25,290 bases of DNA from Methanoregulaceae archaeon (GTDB taxonomy: Archaea > Halobacteriota > Methanomicrobia > Methanomicrobiales > Methanospirillaceae), in contig JACTVF010000003.1 of NCBI GenBank assembly GCA_019695435.1, forward strand, positions 1-25,290, given 5' to 3'. The notes below the pieces were generated by a model. It saw only the letters and a list, made by a program, of their open reading frames with translations. It was not told where the DNA came from and did not search any database. Shown piece by piece: positions 6,636 through 14,327 of the stretch (its first letter is position 1; each line of letters starts with the position of its first letter). Both the position numbers and the translations under genes were made by a program.

Positions 6636-7907
6636 TTATACCATCCGGATCGGGTCGGCCTTCATGTACTCCCGGCATACCGTGGTTGCATAGTGGCCCG
6701 GGGGCAGGGTGAACTTCAGGCGCACGTTTGTTCCCTGCACGGAAACATCGACCGAGGTTTTAAGGGCGATCGGGCGCCACGCCCCGTCAAACTTTGTCCT
6801 GACAAACGCCGCGGCCTCACGGAAATTATCTGCCGTGATCTGCAGGTCGGCAAGAATGTCCCTGATAGCATCATTTCCGGTGATGGCATCTGTCTTGTCC
6901 CTGCCTGGCATAAACAGCGCGATGCTGCACCGGCCCCGGGCCAAGTGGAGCGTGACGGCTGGGATGTTTGCCGCGGTCACTGCATCAGTGCGGCCGTTTG
7001 CGAAGATCAGCCGGTCTCCCGGAACCGGATCCGTAAGGGTATGGCCCTCTGCAAGCCGGTGCGAGAGCGCGCAGTTGAAGAGGTATGACTGGAACGCGGA
7101 GACAAACATCGAGAGTAATTTTGGCGGCAGCTGCCGGAGTGCCCCGGCATAATCGCCCGGATGGGCATTGAGATAGGAGACCATCGAACGTTCAAAGGAC
7201 ATCTGCACCGGCAGCTCGCGGAGGGCAACGGCCGGGTCACGGGTATCCATAAACACCGTCCTGACCCGGCGGACCTCTTCGTTCTCGAGAGGGAATGCCA
7301 GGCCCACATAAGTTATCACCGCTTGCTCGTAATTACCGTGCAGGATCAGTTCCCCGATCCGGTGCGTCAGCGGGCGGATGACGCCGAAACGCTGGAGCCC
7401 GAAATAGTTGGGCAGGGCCTTTGATGCGGCCTCCGTTACGGCAGAGACCCGGCCGGCCAGGTCCTCCGGGTCAGCGGCCCGGATACAGATATTGAACCGG
7501 TTGCCCTCAAGATCGCCAAGCGAGAACTGCTCGTTCGACTGCCCAACCGGCTCAAGAGTGATGTCCTTGAGGTAGAGTGCGGCAATCTCCTCCGGCGTCA
7601 CCTTGTACAGCGAGATGAGCTGCGTGGTCCGTGCGTTCCTGTCTTTGGTCCCTGCCCAGCCGATCCTCCGGTGGCTGATATTGAGCCGGCGGGCGATCTC
7701 CTTGACGGCGTGCTGGAGCTCCCAGTTGGTCTTGGTGAGCCGGCAGATCAGGTACGGGCCGGTCGTCTGGCCTTTTCCTGCAGGGGAGATCTCGTCAACA
7801 AGGAAATCTTCCGGTACCGTGCGGAGCGCCCCCCCGATACCCGGGGTACTGGTCGCGTAGTACTGCATCCCGAGCTCGCGTTCGAGCGCATAAGGACTCT
7901 CTTTCAT
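6636..7907 (-). CDS. truD: tRNA pseudouridine(13) synthase TruD
   Basis: This 423-residue protein has the archaeal/eukaryotic-length TruD architecture. The catalytic aspartate is Asp89 in GWAGTKDRNARTTQ, the TruD family signature. Also visible are FLVDEI (35-40), NYFGLQRFG and a C-terminal REYMKADP block, which close the catalytic domain around the inserted TRUD domain. It converts U13 of tRNA to pseudouridine and, in archaea, may modify other positions. Its ATG overlaps the stop codon of pth2 (ATGA), so the two genes form a translationally coupled tRNA/translation-quality operon. Confidence 0.93.
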   Translation of the reverse strand: MKESPYALERELGMQYYATSTPGIGGALRTVPEDFLVDEISPAGKGQTTGPYLICRLTKTNWELQHAVKEIARRLNISHRRIGWAGTKDRNARTTQLISLYKVTPEEIAALYLKDITLEPVGQSNEQFSLGDLEGNRFNICIRAADPEDLAGRVSAVTEAASKALPNYFGLQRFGVIRPLTHRIGELILHGNYEQAVITYVGLAFPLENEEVRRVRTVFMDTRDPAVALRELPVQMSFERSMVSYLNAHPGDYAGALRQLPPKLLSMFVSAFQSYLFNCALSHRLAEGHTLTDPVPGDRLIFANGRTDAVTAANIPAVTLHLARGRCSIALFMPGRDKTDAITGNDAIRDILADLQITADNFREAAAFVRTKFDGAWRPIALKTSVDVSVQGTNVRLKFTLPPGHYATTVCREYMKADPIRMV

Positions 7908-8266
7908 AAGAGCGAAAGTGTCCCGGTGATCCTGTCAAGATCTTCAGATTTTGCCGGTCCGAGACCAAGGGCGGTGATGGTGCCGGGCGGGATCTCGGTC
8001 ATGCCGGCATCCTGTATCAAGGATGTGGAAATCCCGTCCTGTTCCGCGAGCATCTTGATCTCGAAAAGGGTTCGCTCGCTGTCCGCTTTGAGCACCACTT
8101 TTTTCTGACCCTCTGCCTGCCATGCTTTACGCAGCGTCTTGTCCGCACTCTCGAATGCCCCGATGGATGCATGCGCTGCCTGTGCGCATTTTTTGCCGCA
8201 GCTCATCCTGACATCGTTTCTGACGATGAGGCACTGTTTGTACCTGAATACCGGCTCCTGTGCCAT
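7904..8266 (-). CDS. pth2: Peptidyl-tRNA hydrolase, archaeal type (Pth2)
   Basis: This 120-residue protein hydrolyses peptidyl-tRNA released from stalled ribosomes. Family signatures are KQCLIVRNDVRMSCGKKCAQ, AAHASIGAF and the C-terminal TEIPPGTITALGLGPAKSED. The frame is open 40 codons further upstream, but those codons are basic, not conserved and longer than the usual Pth2 (about 115-120 residues). The ATG at 8266 gives MAQEPVFRYKQ, a normal start, and lies a few bases after the transcript start predicted from the TATA element at 8293-8304. It is the first gene of the pth2-truD operon. Confidence 0.92.
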   Translation of the reverse strand: MAQEPVFRYKQCLIVRNDVRMSCGKKCAQAAHASIGAFESADKTLRKAWQAEGQKKVVLKADSERTLFEIKMLAEQDGISTSLIQDAGMTEIPPGTITALGLGPAKSEDLDRITGTLSLL

Positions 8267-8292
8267 TCGCAGTAATCTTCGCGGTTTCATCC

Positions 8293-8304
8293 AATATAGG
8301 TATA
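8293..8304 (-). promoter_or_regulatory. TATA element of pth2-truD
   Basis: The minus-strand sequence TATACCTATATT is centred near 8298, which predicts a start of transcription near 8272, about six bases before the chosen ATG. This supports a nearly leaderless transcript and the short Pth2 start. Confidence 0.45.
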
Positions 8305-8540
8305 GCATTCGGAGGATGACTTCACCCACCCGGGACATACCCCGTACCGGTGGCTTCAGGAGAGCCCGGTCGGCCCGTGCGATCAAAAAAGAAGACCGGC
8401 CCGGTGATCCATTTCCGAAATATGTTTAATACTCCGCCTTGCGAACGTAAAACACAACGAATATAAACGGCATCTATGGGGGTTATTCAAGCACGCTCAG
8501 TCTCTCGGCAGTAACCAAACAGATCGGTGGACTTGTCGCG

Positions 8541-9221
8541 GTGAACAAGGTAGACCTGGAGATAGAAAACGGCCAGATTGTCGGCCTTGTGGGGCCAAAC
8601 GGTGCTGGGAAGACAACACTCTTAAACATCATCTCCGGCATTATTTCCCCGACTGCCGGGAAGGTCTCGTTCTGTGGCGAGGACATCACCGGCATGAAAC
8701 CGGACCGGATCTGCCGGAAGGGGATCGCAAAAACATTCCAGATCGCCGAATCCTTCCCTAACCTGACCGCAAAGGAGTGCGTGATGATTGGCGTCCTCTT
8801 TGGGAATGACACGGCACCGGGGATGAAAGAGGCACAGTCTCAGGCGCTTTCGATACTTGCAGAGGTCAACTTCCCGCCCGGGAAGGCCGAAACCCTTAAC
8901 CGGAACCTCAATGTCGTCGAGCTTAAGCGCCTGCAGCTCGCCCGAGCGCTTGCATCCCGCCCGAATCTCCTGCTGCTCGACGAACTCACCACCGGTCTCA
9001 ACCCGAAAGAAAGCAACGAGGCCGTGGATCTGATCCGGAAGATACGGGACCGGGGAATATCCATCCTCATCATCGAGCATGTCATGAGTGTCATCATGGG
9101 GGTCTCCGACCGTCTCGTCGTACTCGATCACGGTGAGAAGATCGCCGACGGACTACCGCAAGAGGTCGTGAACAACCAGCGGGTCATCGATACATACCTC
9201 GGTGACTTCAACGCGTTTTAG
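8541..9221 (+). CDS. livG: Branched-chain amino-acid-type ABC transporter ATP-binding protein LivG, 5' end anomalous
   Basis: This ABC ATPase energises the LivHM permease. Counting from GTG at 8541 it has Walker A GPNGAGKT (18-25), Walker B LLLLDE, switch IIEHVMSVIMGVSDR and a C-terminal TYLGDF end typical of LivG. The signature loop is the variant LNVVELKR and the Walker B tail reads DELTTGLNP, not DEPAAGLNP. The GTG start gives 226 residues, about 30 short of E. coli LivG. The missing first strand is encoded in the same frame just upstream (LSLSAVTKQIGGLVAV, ending at the GTG), but that frame contains no ATG, GTG or TTG back to the stop at 8448. An ATG at 8476 is out of frame and runs into TAA at 8512. 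A one-base error or mutation in the G5 run at 8478-8482 would restore a normal start. livF follows after 14 bases. Confidence 0.82.
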   Translation: MNKVDLEIENGQIVGLVGPNGAGKTTLLNIISGIISPTAGKVSFCGEDITGMKPDRICRKGIAKTFQIAESFPNLTAKECVMIGVLFGNDTAPGMKEAQSQALSILAEVNFPPGKAETLNRNLNVVELKRLQLARALASRPNLLLLDELTTGLNPKESNEAVDLIRKIRDRGISILIIEHVMSVIMGVSDRLVVLDHGEKIADGLPQEVVNNQRVIDTYLGDFNAF

Positions 9222-9235
9222 GTGAGGAGAGAAAC

Positions 9236-9931
9236 ATGCTCGCGGTGACCGGCCTCAACGTCTTTCACGGGAACCTGCAGGTCGTCTGGGATCTGAGCTT
9301 CCGGGTGGAGAAGGAGGAGATTGTGACCCTGATCGGTCCGAACGGTGCCGGGAAGACGACCACGGTCGAAACTATTGTCGGGCTCAACCGGAACGTATCA
9401 GGCTCGATCGTCTTCGAAGGAGAGGATATTATCGGCTGTCCCCCGAACGATCTCTTCAAAAAAGGCCTCGCACTCGTTCCGGAGAAACGTGAGATCTTTT
9501 CGAAGATGCCGGTCAGTGAGAACCTCTTCCTCGGCGGGATCGGCTCGGACGGAACCCAAAAAACCCTTGCGCATGTTTACCAGCTCTTCCCGATCCTGCG
9601 TGAGCGTGAAGACCAGATGGCCGGCACCCTGAGTGGCGGCGAGCAGCAGATGCTCGCGATCGCTCGGGCGCTTATGTCGAGGCCCCGGCTCCTTATCCTC
9701 GACGAACCCTCGACAGGACTCTCACCTCTTCTTGTCGGGCAGGTCTTTAAGGCCCTCGAACAGCTTGGCCGGGAAGGGATGACGATTCTCCTCTTGGAGC
9801 AGAACGTCCGGAATGCTCTTGCTATGTGCCACCGGGGGTATGTCCTCGAGAACGGAAGGATCATCAAAGAGGGGAAGGCAAAAGAGCTCATGCGTGACCC
9901 GCACATCCAGAAAGCGTATCTCGGATTTTAA
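9236..9931 (+). CDS. livF: Branched-chain amino-acid-type ABC transporter ATP-binding protein LivF
   Basis: This 231-residue protein is a complete ABC ATPase: Walker A GPNGAGKT (34-41), signature LSGGEQQMLAIARAL, Walker B LLILDEPSTGLSP and a switch region ILLLEQNVRNAL typical of LivF. The C-terminal ending HIQKAYLGF is also typical. It pairs with LivG as the second nucleotide-binding subunit on the cytoplasmic face of LivHM. The ATG is preceded by GGTGAGGAG at a suitable distance, right after the livG stop, so the two are one transcription unit. Its stop codon faces the livM stop codon 47 bases away. Confidence 0.93.
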   Translation: MLAVTGLNVFHGNLQVVWDLSFRVEKEEIVTLIGPNGAGKTTTVETIVGLNRNVSGSIVFEGEDIIGCPPNDLFKKGLALVPEKREIFSKMPVSENLFLGGIGSDGTQKTLAHVYQLFPILREREDQMAGTLSGGEQQMLAIARALMSRPRLLILDEPSTGLSPLLVGQVFKALEQLGREGMTILLLEQNVRNALAMCHRGYVLENGRIIKEGKAKELMRDPHIQKAYLGF

Positions 9932-9940
9932 GGGTAGGTG

Positions 9941-9969
9941 CAGAGAGCATTTGAAAATTTTTTTCTCTG
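9941..9969. terminator. Bidirectional terminator between livF and livM
   Basis: An inverted repeat CAGAGA (9941-9946) / TCTCTG (9964-9969) encloses an AAAATTTT core and a T7 run (9958-9964). Both converging liv units end here, within 47 bases. Confidence 0.45.
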
Positions 9970-9978
9970 AAGAAATTA

Positions 9979-10983
9979 TCAGAAAAACCACCAGACGCTC
10001 CTTTGCGGCCTCGCACCGGATCCTTTTCTTCCACGTTCCTTCCACCATACCTGCACCCGTTCCGGCAGGTTCACGAGCCCCTTTGGCAGGAAGATGATCG
10101 TGAGGATGAGAATGAATCCGACGATGACGTACCTGCCGAACGTGAGTCCCGTTTCCTTGAGCCCCTCCCAGATGATCGTGAGCACGATCGTCCCGATGAC
10201 CGGTCCTGCAATGGTACCGAGGCCCCCGAGGATTACATAGGTAATTGGCCAGAACGAGTTGTTGACCCCATACAGATCCGGGGTCAGGTAGCCGATATGG
10301 TAAATCTGCAGTGCACCGGCGACCCCGGCGAGGTAGGCACTCATGGCAAACGCGAGGAGGCGGTAACGGACAGGATCGACCCCGGCAGCCCGGGCTTCCA
10401 GCTCGTTCTCCCGGATTGCGAGAAACGCAAGGCCGATACGGGACTTCATGATATACCAGATCGCGGCCAAAGAAGCGATCGTAATAACGAGAACCACGTA
10501 GTATTCGATGAACTGGTAACCGGGGATGGACGGGCTGATGAGCCGGGGCGAGGCGATCCCATCCCAGCCGCCGGTGACCGGGGCGAGAACGCTGACGGTC
10601 AGCGTCTGGACGATAATGGCAAACCCGAAGGTGACCATCGCGAGGAACCACTCCTTGAGCCGGACGCAGGTAAGCCCGATGAGGATACCGATGAACGCGG
10701 CGACTGCGGCCCCGAGGAAGATGGTAACAAACGGGGGAATCCCGCACCGCACCGCAATCAGGGTTGCAGCATATGCACCGATGCCGAAGAATGCAGCGTG
10801 ACCGAGCGATCCCTGGCCGGTGAATGCAAGCAGGTTCCACGCCGATGCAAAGATGATGGATATAAGCATCAGAACGAGGAGATTTAAGAGGAACATATTG
10901 TCCGAGAGGAAAGGTAAGGCCGCGGCGATAACGAGTGTTGCAGCGAGCCCGTATTTTGTCAGCTTATCCCGCCCGAAGTTCAC
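9979..10983 (-). CDS. livM: Branched-chain amino-acid-type ABC transporter permease LivM
   Basis: This 334-residue membrane permease has about ten hydrophobic segments. Family signatures are GQGSLGHAAFFGIGAYAA near the N-terminus and the cytoplasmic coupling loop AIRENELEARAAGVDPVRYR. With LivH it forms the translocation channel. It starts with GTG at 10983, supported by a GAGGG ribosome site a few bases upstream, and lies 6 bases after the livH stop. The last 20 residues (RKGSGARPQRSVWWFF) are basic and not part of the family core. Confidence 0.92.
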   Translation of the reverse strand: MNFGRDKLTKYGLAATLVIAAALPFLSDNMFLLNLLVLMLISIIFASAWNLLAFTGQGSLGHAAFFGIGAYAATLIAVRCGIPPFVTIFLGAAVAAFIGILIGLTCVRLKEWFLAMVTFGFAIIVQTLTVSVLAPVTGGWDGIASPRLISPSIPGYQFIEYYVVLVITIASLAAIWYIMKSRIGLAFLAIRENELEARAAGVDPVRYRLLAFAMSAYLAGVAGALQIYHIGYLTPDLYGVNNSFWPITYVILGGLGTIAGPVIGTIVLTIIWEGLKETGLTFGRYVIVGFILILTIIFLPKGLVNLPERVQVWWKERGRKGSGARPQRSVWWFF

Positions 10984-10989
10984 GATCCC

Positions 10990-11868
10990 TCAATCCCCCT
11001 TCTCCCCGAACAACCCGGTCGGCCGGATGACAAGGACGACGATCAGGATAATAAACGAGACCGCGTCCTTCCATATCCCGCCGAGAAGGAACGCCGCTCC
11101 GTTCTCGGCAATACCCATCAGGAGCCCGCCGATGATCGCACCCGGGATACTGCCGAGCCCGCCAAGGATAATAATGGTAAAAGCCTTCACCGCCGGCATC
11201 GATCCTATGTACGGGTTGAAGACCTGCCCGCTCACCACCCAGAGTGTCCCTGCCGCGGCCGCGAGCGCGCACCCGAGGCCGAAGCTGATGACATCGATCC
11301 GCTCGACATCGATCCCGACGAGCATCGCCCCCTTTCGGTTCTGGCTCGTCGCCCGCATCTCCATGCCGGTCTTCGTCTTTTTGAGGAAGAGGTAGAGGGC
11401 AATGAGGATCATGGCGGTGAGGGCCACGATGATGATGTAATCGAGCGGGACGCTGAGCGGGCCGAGAGGGACCGTGATCCCGTCATAGGGACTCCTGACG
11501 CTCTGCCAGGAGTCCCCCCATATCATCGCGGCGCCATTCTGGAAGATATAGATGAGCCCGATGGAGAGGAAGATCTCGTTGAGTTTACCGGTGCCGAGGA
11601 TCGGCCGGAAACAGAGCCGTTCGACAACCGCCCCGATGCCGATGAGCGCGAGCATGGACACCAGGATGATCAGGTAGGGATTGATGCCGGTCAGGAAAAA
11701 GACTGTCGCGGTGATGTATGCACCGATCATCAGGAACTCCCCATGCGCGAAGTTGACGATCTTCATGACCCCGAAGATGAGGTTCAGGCCGGTGGCGAGC
11801 AGGATATAGATACAGCCGGCGTACAGCCCCCAGAACAGGATCTGCAGAAATATCCCAAGGTTGTCCAT
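10990..11868 (-). CDS. livH: Branched-chain amino-acid-type ABC transporter permease LivH
   Basis: This 292-residue permease has about eight membrane segments. It has the LivH signature GLNLIFGVMKIVNFAHGEF in the first third and the coupling loop MRATSQNRKGAMLVGIDVER, which contacts an ATPase subunit. The C-terminal RPTGLFGEKG block is standard for the family. It lies 68 bases after livK and 6 bases before livM. No strong ribosome site precedes the ATG. Confidence 0.92.
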   Translation of the reverse strand: MDNLGIFLQILFWGLYAGCIYILLATGLNLIFGVMKIVNFAHGEFLMIGAYITATVFFLTGINPYLIILVSMLALIGIGAVVERLCFRPILGTGKLNEIFLSIGLIYIFQNGAAMIWGDSWQSVRSPYDGITVPLGPLSVPLDYIIIVALTAMILIALYLFLKKTKTGMEMRATSQNRKGAMLVGIDVERIDVISFGLGCALAAAAGTLWVVSGQVFNPYIGSMPAVKAFTIIILGGLGSIPGAIIGGLLMGIAENGAAFLLGGIWKDAVSFIILIVVLVIRPTGLFGEKGD

Positions 11869-11936
11869 CGCTGCCTGCCGTAATTTTGTCTATGGTATGA
11901 AATCAGCTACCTTTGATAAAAAGGGATGGAACGGAT

Positions 11937-13268
11937 TTACGCGCTGCCGGCCGTATACCAAGAAGGCAGTGCAAAGTCCGTTGTCTTGAGGTTGTCCGGC
12001 CAGACGATCGAGGGCCGTGTCTCACCGATGGTCACGTTGTACGAGAGCTGCTCCATCCAGAGATCGAAGCTCGACTCCCGGAAGTCCGGTGAGAACGAGA
12101 TGGTCTGATTCTTCATCGCCTCGATGACCTGAGGCATATTCAGGTTGACAAGCGCCTGTTTCACTGCTGCCTTGTCCGTGGTCCCGGCATTGCCGATTGC
12201 CTGTGCCGCGATGAAAACTCCATCATAGGTAGAAGCACCCATCATGTCCGGGTAGGTTCCGAACTTGGCGAAGTATGCCTGCTTGAACGCGGCCTGATCA
12301 ACAGTGACTGGTCCTGTGGGAGCAGTGTAGGGTGAAAACCGGCTTTCGATAATCGATCCTTCGCCATACTGCCCGAGGTCCTTGTAGAACTGGGCATTGT
12401 CATTGTTTTCAGGGGAGAGGAAGATGGTGTTGAGGCCAATATCCCTGCGTGCCTGCGTGATGGCCGGGGCACCTTCATTCGGGAACGCACCGAGATACAG
12501 GGCATCAGGGTTTGCTGCCTTGATTGCGGTCAGCTGAGTCCTGAAATCGCTCTCGCCCATCTTGAAGCTCTGCTGGGAGACAAGAACAATATTGAGATTG
12601 TTCTTCGTGATCGTATTATTCACTGCAGTCTGGATCCCTTTCCCGAAGGCTGTGTCCTGGTAGAGCAGGGCAAGCCGGAACGGGCGAGCATCTGAAGCGT
12701 TGAGTTTTCCATTGACGGCAGGACGTATAACCTGGTCGATGAACTGTGTGGTGTACTGGCCGTATGTGTCGGTTGTCGGGCAGTGGTGGAAGATATAACT
12801 GGTATCAATATCGGTCCGGTGGGTGATAATGGGGCTCGATGCACCGGTAACGATGTACGGCACCTTGTACTCAGCGATGGTCTGTTCGTACGCTGAGGTA
12901 ACCGCGCTCGAATACCCGCCGACGAGGATATCAACATTGTCGTCCGTGATCAGCTTGGTCGCTGCGTCCTGCCCGCCAGCCTGAGTGGACTCGTCGTCTC
13001 CAACGATCAGCTTGATCTGGGCCTTCGAACCATCTTTTAAGGTGACGCCGCCACCTGCGTTGATCTTGTCGGCGGCGACCTGTGCCGACTGCCACATGCT
13101 GGTGCCGACATTGCTCGCCGGGCCGGTCAGCGATGCGATGACACCGACCTTGATGACGCCCTGAGATGCCGATGTCGTCTGCTGCTGCGTAGCTGCTTGC
13201 TGGGTACAGCCGGCAATGAGTGCGGCCATGATGAGCAGGACCGCGATGAAAAGAACCTGATATTTCAT
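11937..13268 (-). CDS. livK: Branched-chain amino-acid-type ABC transporter substrate-binding lipoprotein LivK
   Basis: This 443-residue protein begins MKYQVLFIAVLLIMAALIAG followed by Cys21, a lipoprotein signal peptide with an LIAGC lipobox. A Gln/Thr/Ser linker follows, then a type-I periplasmic-binding fold with the leading IKVGVIASLTGPASNVG typical of Leu/Ile/Val-binding proteins. It captures the solute outside the membrane and delivers it to LivHM; the solute could be branched-chain amino acids, other amino acids, amides or urea. The frame extends 10 codons upstream, but the ATG at 13268 gives a clean signal peptide and has GGGGGATGTGA just before it. It is the first gene of livKHM. Confidence 0.92.
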   Translation of the reverse strand: MKYQVLFIAVLLIMAALIAGCTQQAATQQQTTSASQGVIKVGVIASLTGPASNVGTSMWQSAQVAADKINAGGGVTLKDGSKAQIKLIVGDDESTQAGGQDAATKLITDDNVDILVGGYSSAVTSAYEQTIAEYKVPYIVTGASSPIITHRTDIDTSYIFHHCPTTDTYGQYTTQFIDQVIRPAVNGKLNASDARPFRLALLYQDTAFGKGIQTAVNNTITKNNLNIVLVSQQSFKMGESDFRTQLTAIKAANPDALYLGAFPNEGAPAITQARRDIGLNTIFLSPENNDNAQFYKDLGQYGEGSIIESRFSPYTAPTGPVTVDQAAFKQAYFAKFGTYPDMMGASTYDGVFIAAQAIGNAGTTDKAAVKQALVNLNMPQVIEAMKNQTISFSPDFRESSFDLWMEQLSYNVTIGETRPSIVWPDNLKTTDFALPSWYTAGSA

Positions 13269-13279
13269 TTCACATCCCC

Positions 13280-13347
13280 CTATGCTATGATATAGCAAGG
13301 CATAGTATCTGTTATTGGTTGACCTGAAAAAAATATCGATTTATATG
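13280..13347 (-). promoter_or_regulatory. livKHM promoter with nested inverted repeats in the leader
   Basis: A minus-strand TATA element, CATATAAAT (complement of 13339-13347), predicts transcription from about 13317 and a leader of about 49 bases. Within that leader lie two nested perfect inverted repeats: TGCTAT-GAT-ATAGCA (13283-13297) and CTATGC...GCATAG (13280-13285 and 13300-13305). They sit just before the ribosome site and could be a repressor site or an RNA structure. Confidence 0.4.
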
Positions 13348-13540
13348 TCTGGAGAAAGACCGTTGAGAACCGCCTGCCGGGGTCTCTCTGGGACAAGCCG
13401 GATCTGGAACTCAGTCATGGCATCTTTTCTAGGGTGACTGCGCTGTCCACCGGGACTCACCTCATGCCTGCGATCATGAGAGTACCCTGTTTCTAAAACC
13501 TCATCTGGCAGGAGCGCCTATCATAAAAAAGACATACTCG

Positions 13541-14212
13541 ATGGACAACCTCAGACCTGATCGGATCATCCGCTCCCGCCGCCGGACTATCTCCCTTGAG
13601 ATTACCAGAGATGCGGTGCTTATCGTGCGGGCGCCCCTGCGGACTACGGACGCGTACATCGGGAACCTGATCAGAGAGAAGCGTGCGTGGATCGAAAAAA
13701 AGATGGCCGAGATGAGGAGCCGGCCGGTCACCCATGAACGGCGCTTTGCCCGGGGTGAGGAATTTTTGTTTCTCGGGAAATCCTACCCGCTTGAGGTCCT
13801 TGCCGGCAGCGATGCCGGGATCACCCTTGGCGACCGGCTCTACATCGGCGAAGATCGGCTGCCGGAGATTTGCGGGCTCCTCACGGCGTGGTATACGGAA
13901 AAAGCGGCCGAGATCCTCCCGGTACGGGTTGCCGGGTTTGCCGCCATCCTCGATTACCGGCCAAAAAAGATCCGGATCTCCGATACCCAGCGGCGCTGGG
14001 CCTCCTGCAGCACGTCAGGGACGCTCTCGTTCTGCTGGCGCCTCGTACTTGCCCCTCCGGAAGTGATCGATTACGTGATCGTTCACGAACTTGTCCACAT
14101 GCGCCAGCCGGATCACTCGAACCTCTTCTGGGAGAAAGTGCGCAGGGCCATGCCGGACTACGAGCGGCAACGGGACTGGCTGCGCGAGAACGAGCGGATG
14201 CTTTCGATCTGA
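13541..14212 (+). CDS. YgjP-like (M48-related) zinc metallohydrolase
   Basis: This 223-residue protein belongs to the YgjP/DUF45 family. The zincin motif HELVH is at 182-186, and a further histidine, His192, lies in RQPDHSNLFW. The family block RRWASCSTSGTLSFCWRLVL (151-170) corresponds to the usual R-W-G-S-C. The E. coli homologue YgjP has been linked to nucleotide pyrophosphatase activity, while other members are annotated as peptidases; the substrate here is unknown. No Shine-Dalgarno site is visible, but an AT-rich ATCATAAAAAAG about 15-25 bases upstream suggests a leaderless transcript. The gene is divergent from livK. Confidence 0.87.
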   Translation: MDNLRPDRIIRSRRRTISLEITRDAVLIVRAPLRTTDAYIGNLIREKRAWIEKKMAEMRSRPVTHERRFARGEEFLFLGKSYPLEVLAGSDAGITLGDRLYIGEDRLPEICGLLTAWYTEKAAEILPVRVAGFAAILDYRPKKIRISDTQRRWASCSTSGTLSFCWRLVLAPPEVIDYVIVHELVHMRQPDHSNLFWEKVRRAMPDYERQRDWLRENERMLSI

Positions 14213-14288
14213 TCGGCCAGAAAAGAAAAACGGTCTATGCACCGTCATCATCACTCCGGTCCCGGCACACGCCGTACATCACCTCAAT

Positions 14289-14299
14289 ATACTTTATTA
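14289..14299 (+). promoter_or_regulatory. TATA element of the glycosyltransferase unit
   Basis: ATACTTTATTA, centred near 14295, predicts a transcript start near 14321, seven bases before the ATG at 14328. Confidence 0.4.
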
Positions 14300-14327
14300 G
14301 TGCAATGATAATTCAGGGAAGTATCTG

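Noticed and set aside
9722..10840. 372-codon reverse frame across livF end and livM
   Set aside because: It lies over livM in another frame and antisense to livF; the Arg/His/Pro-rich composition is that of a GC-rich shadow frame, with no family features.
10003..10887. 294-codon forward frame antisense to livM
   Set aside because: It is Asp/Glu/Gly/Arg-rich, a typical antisense shadow of a membrane protein gene.
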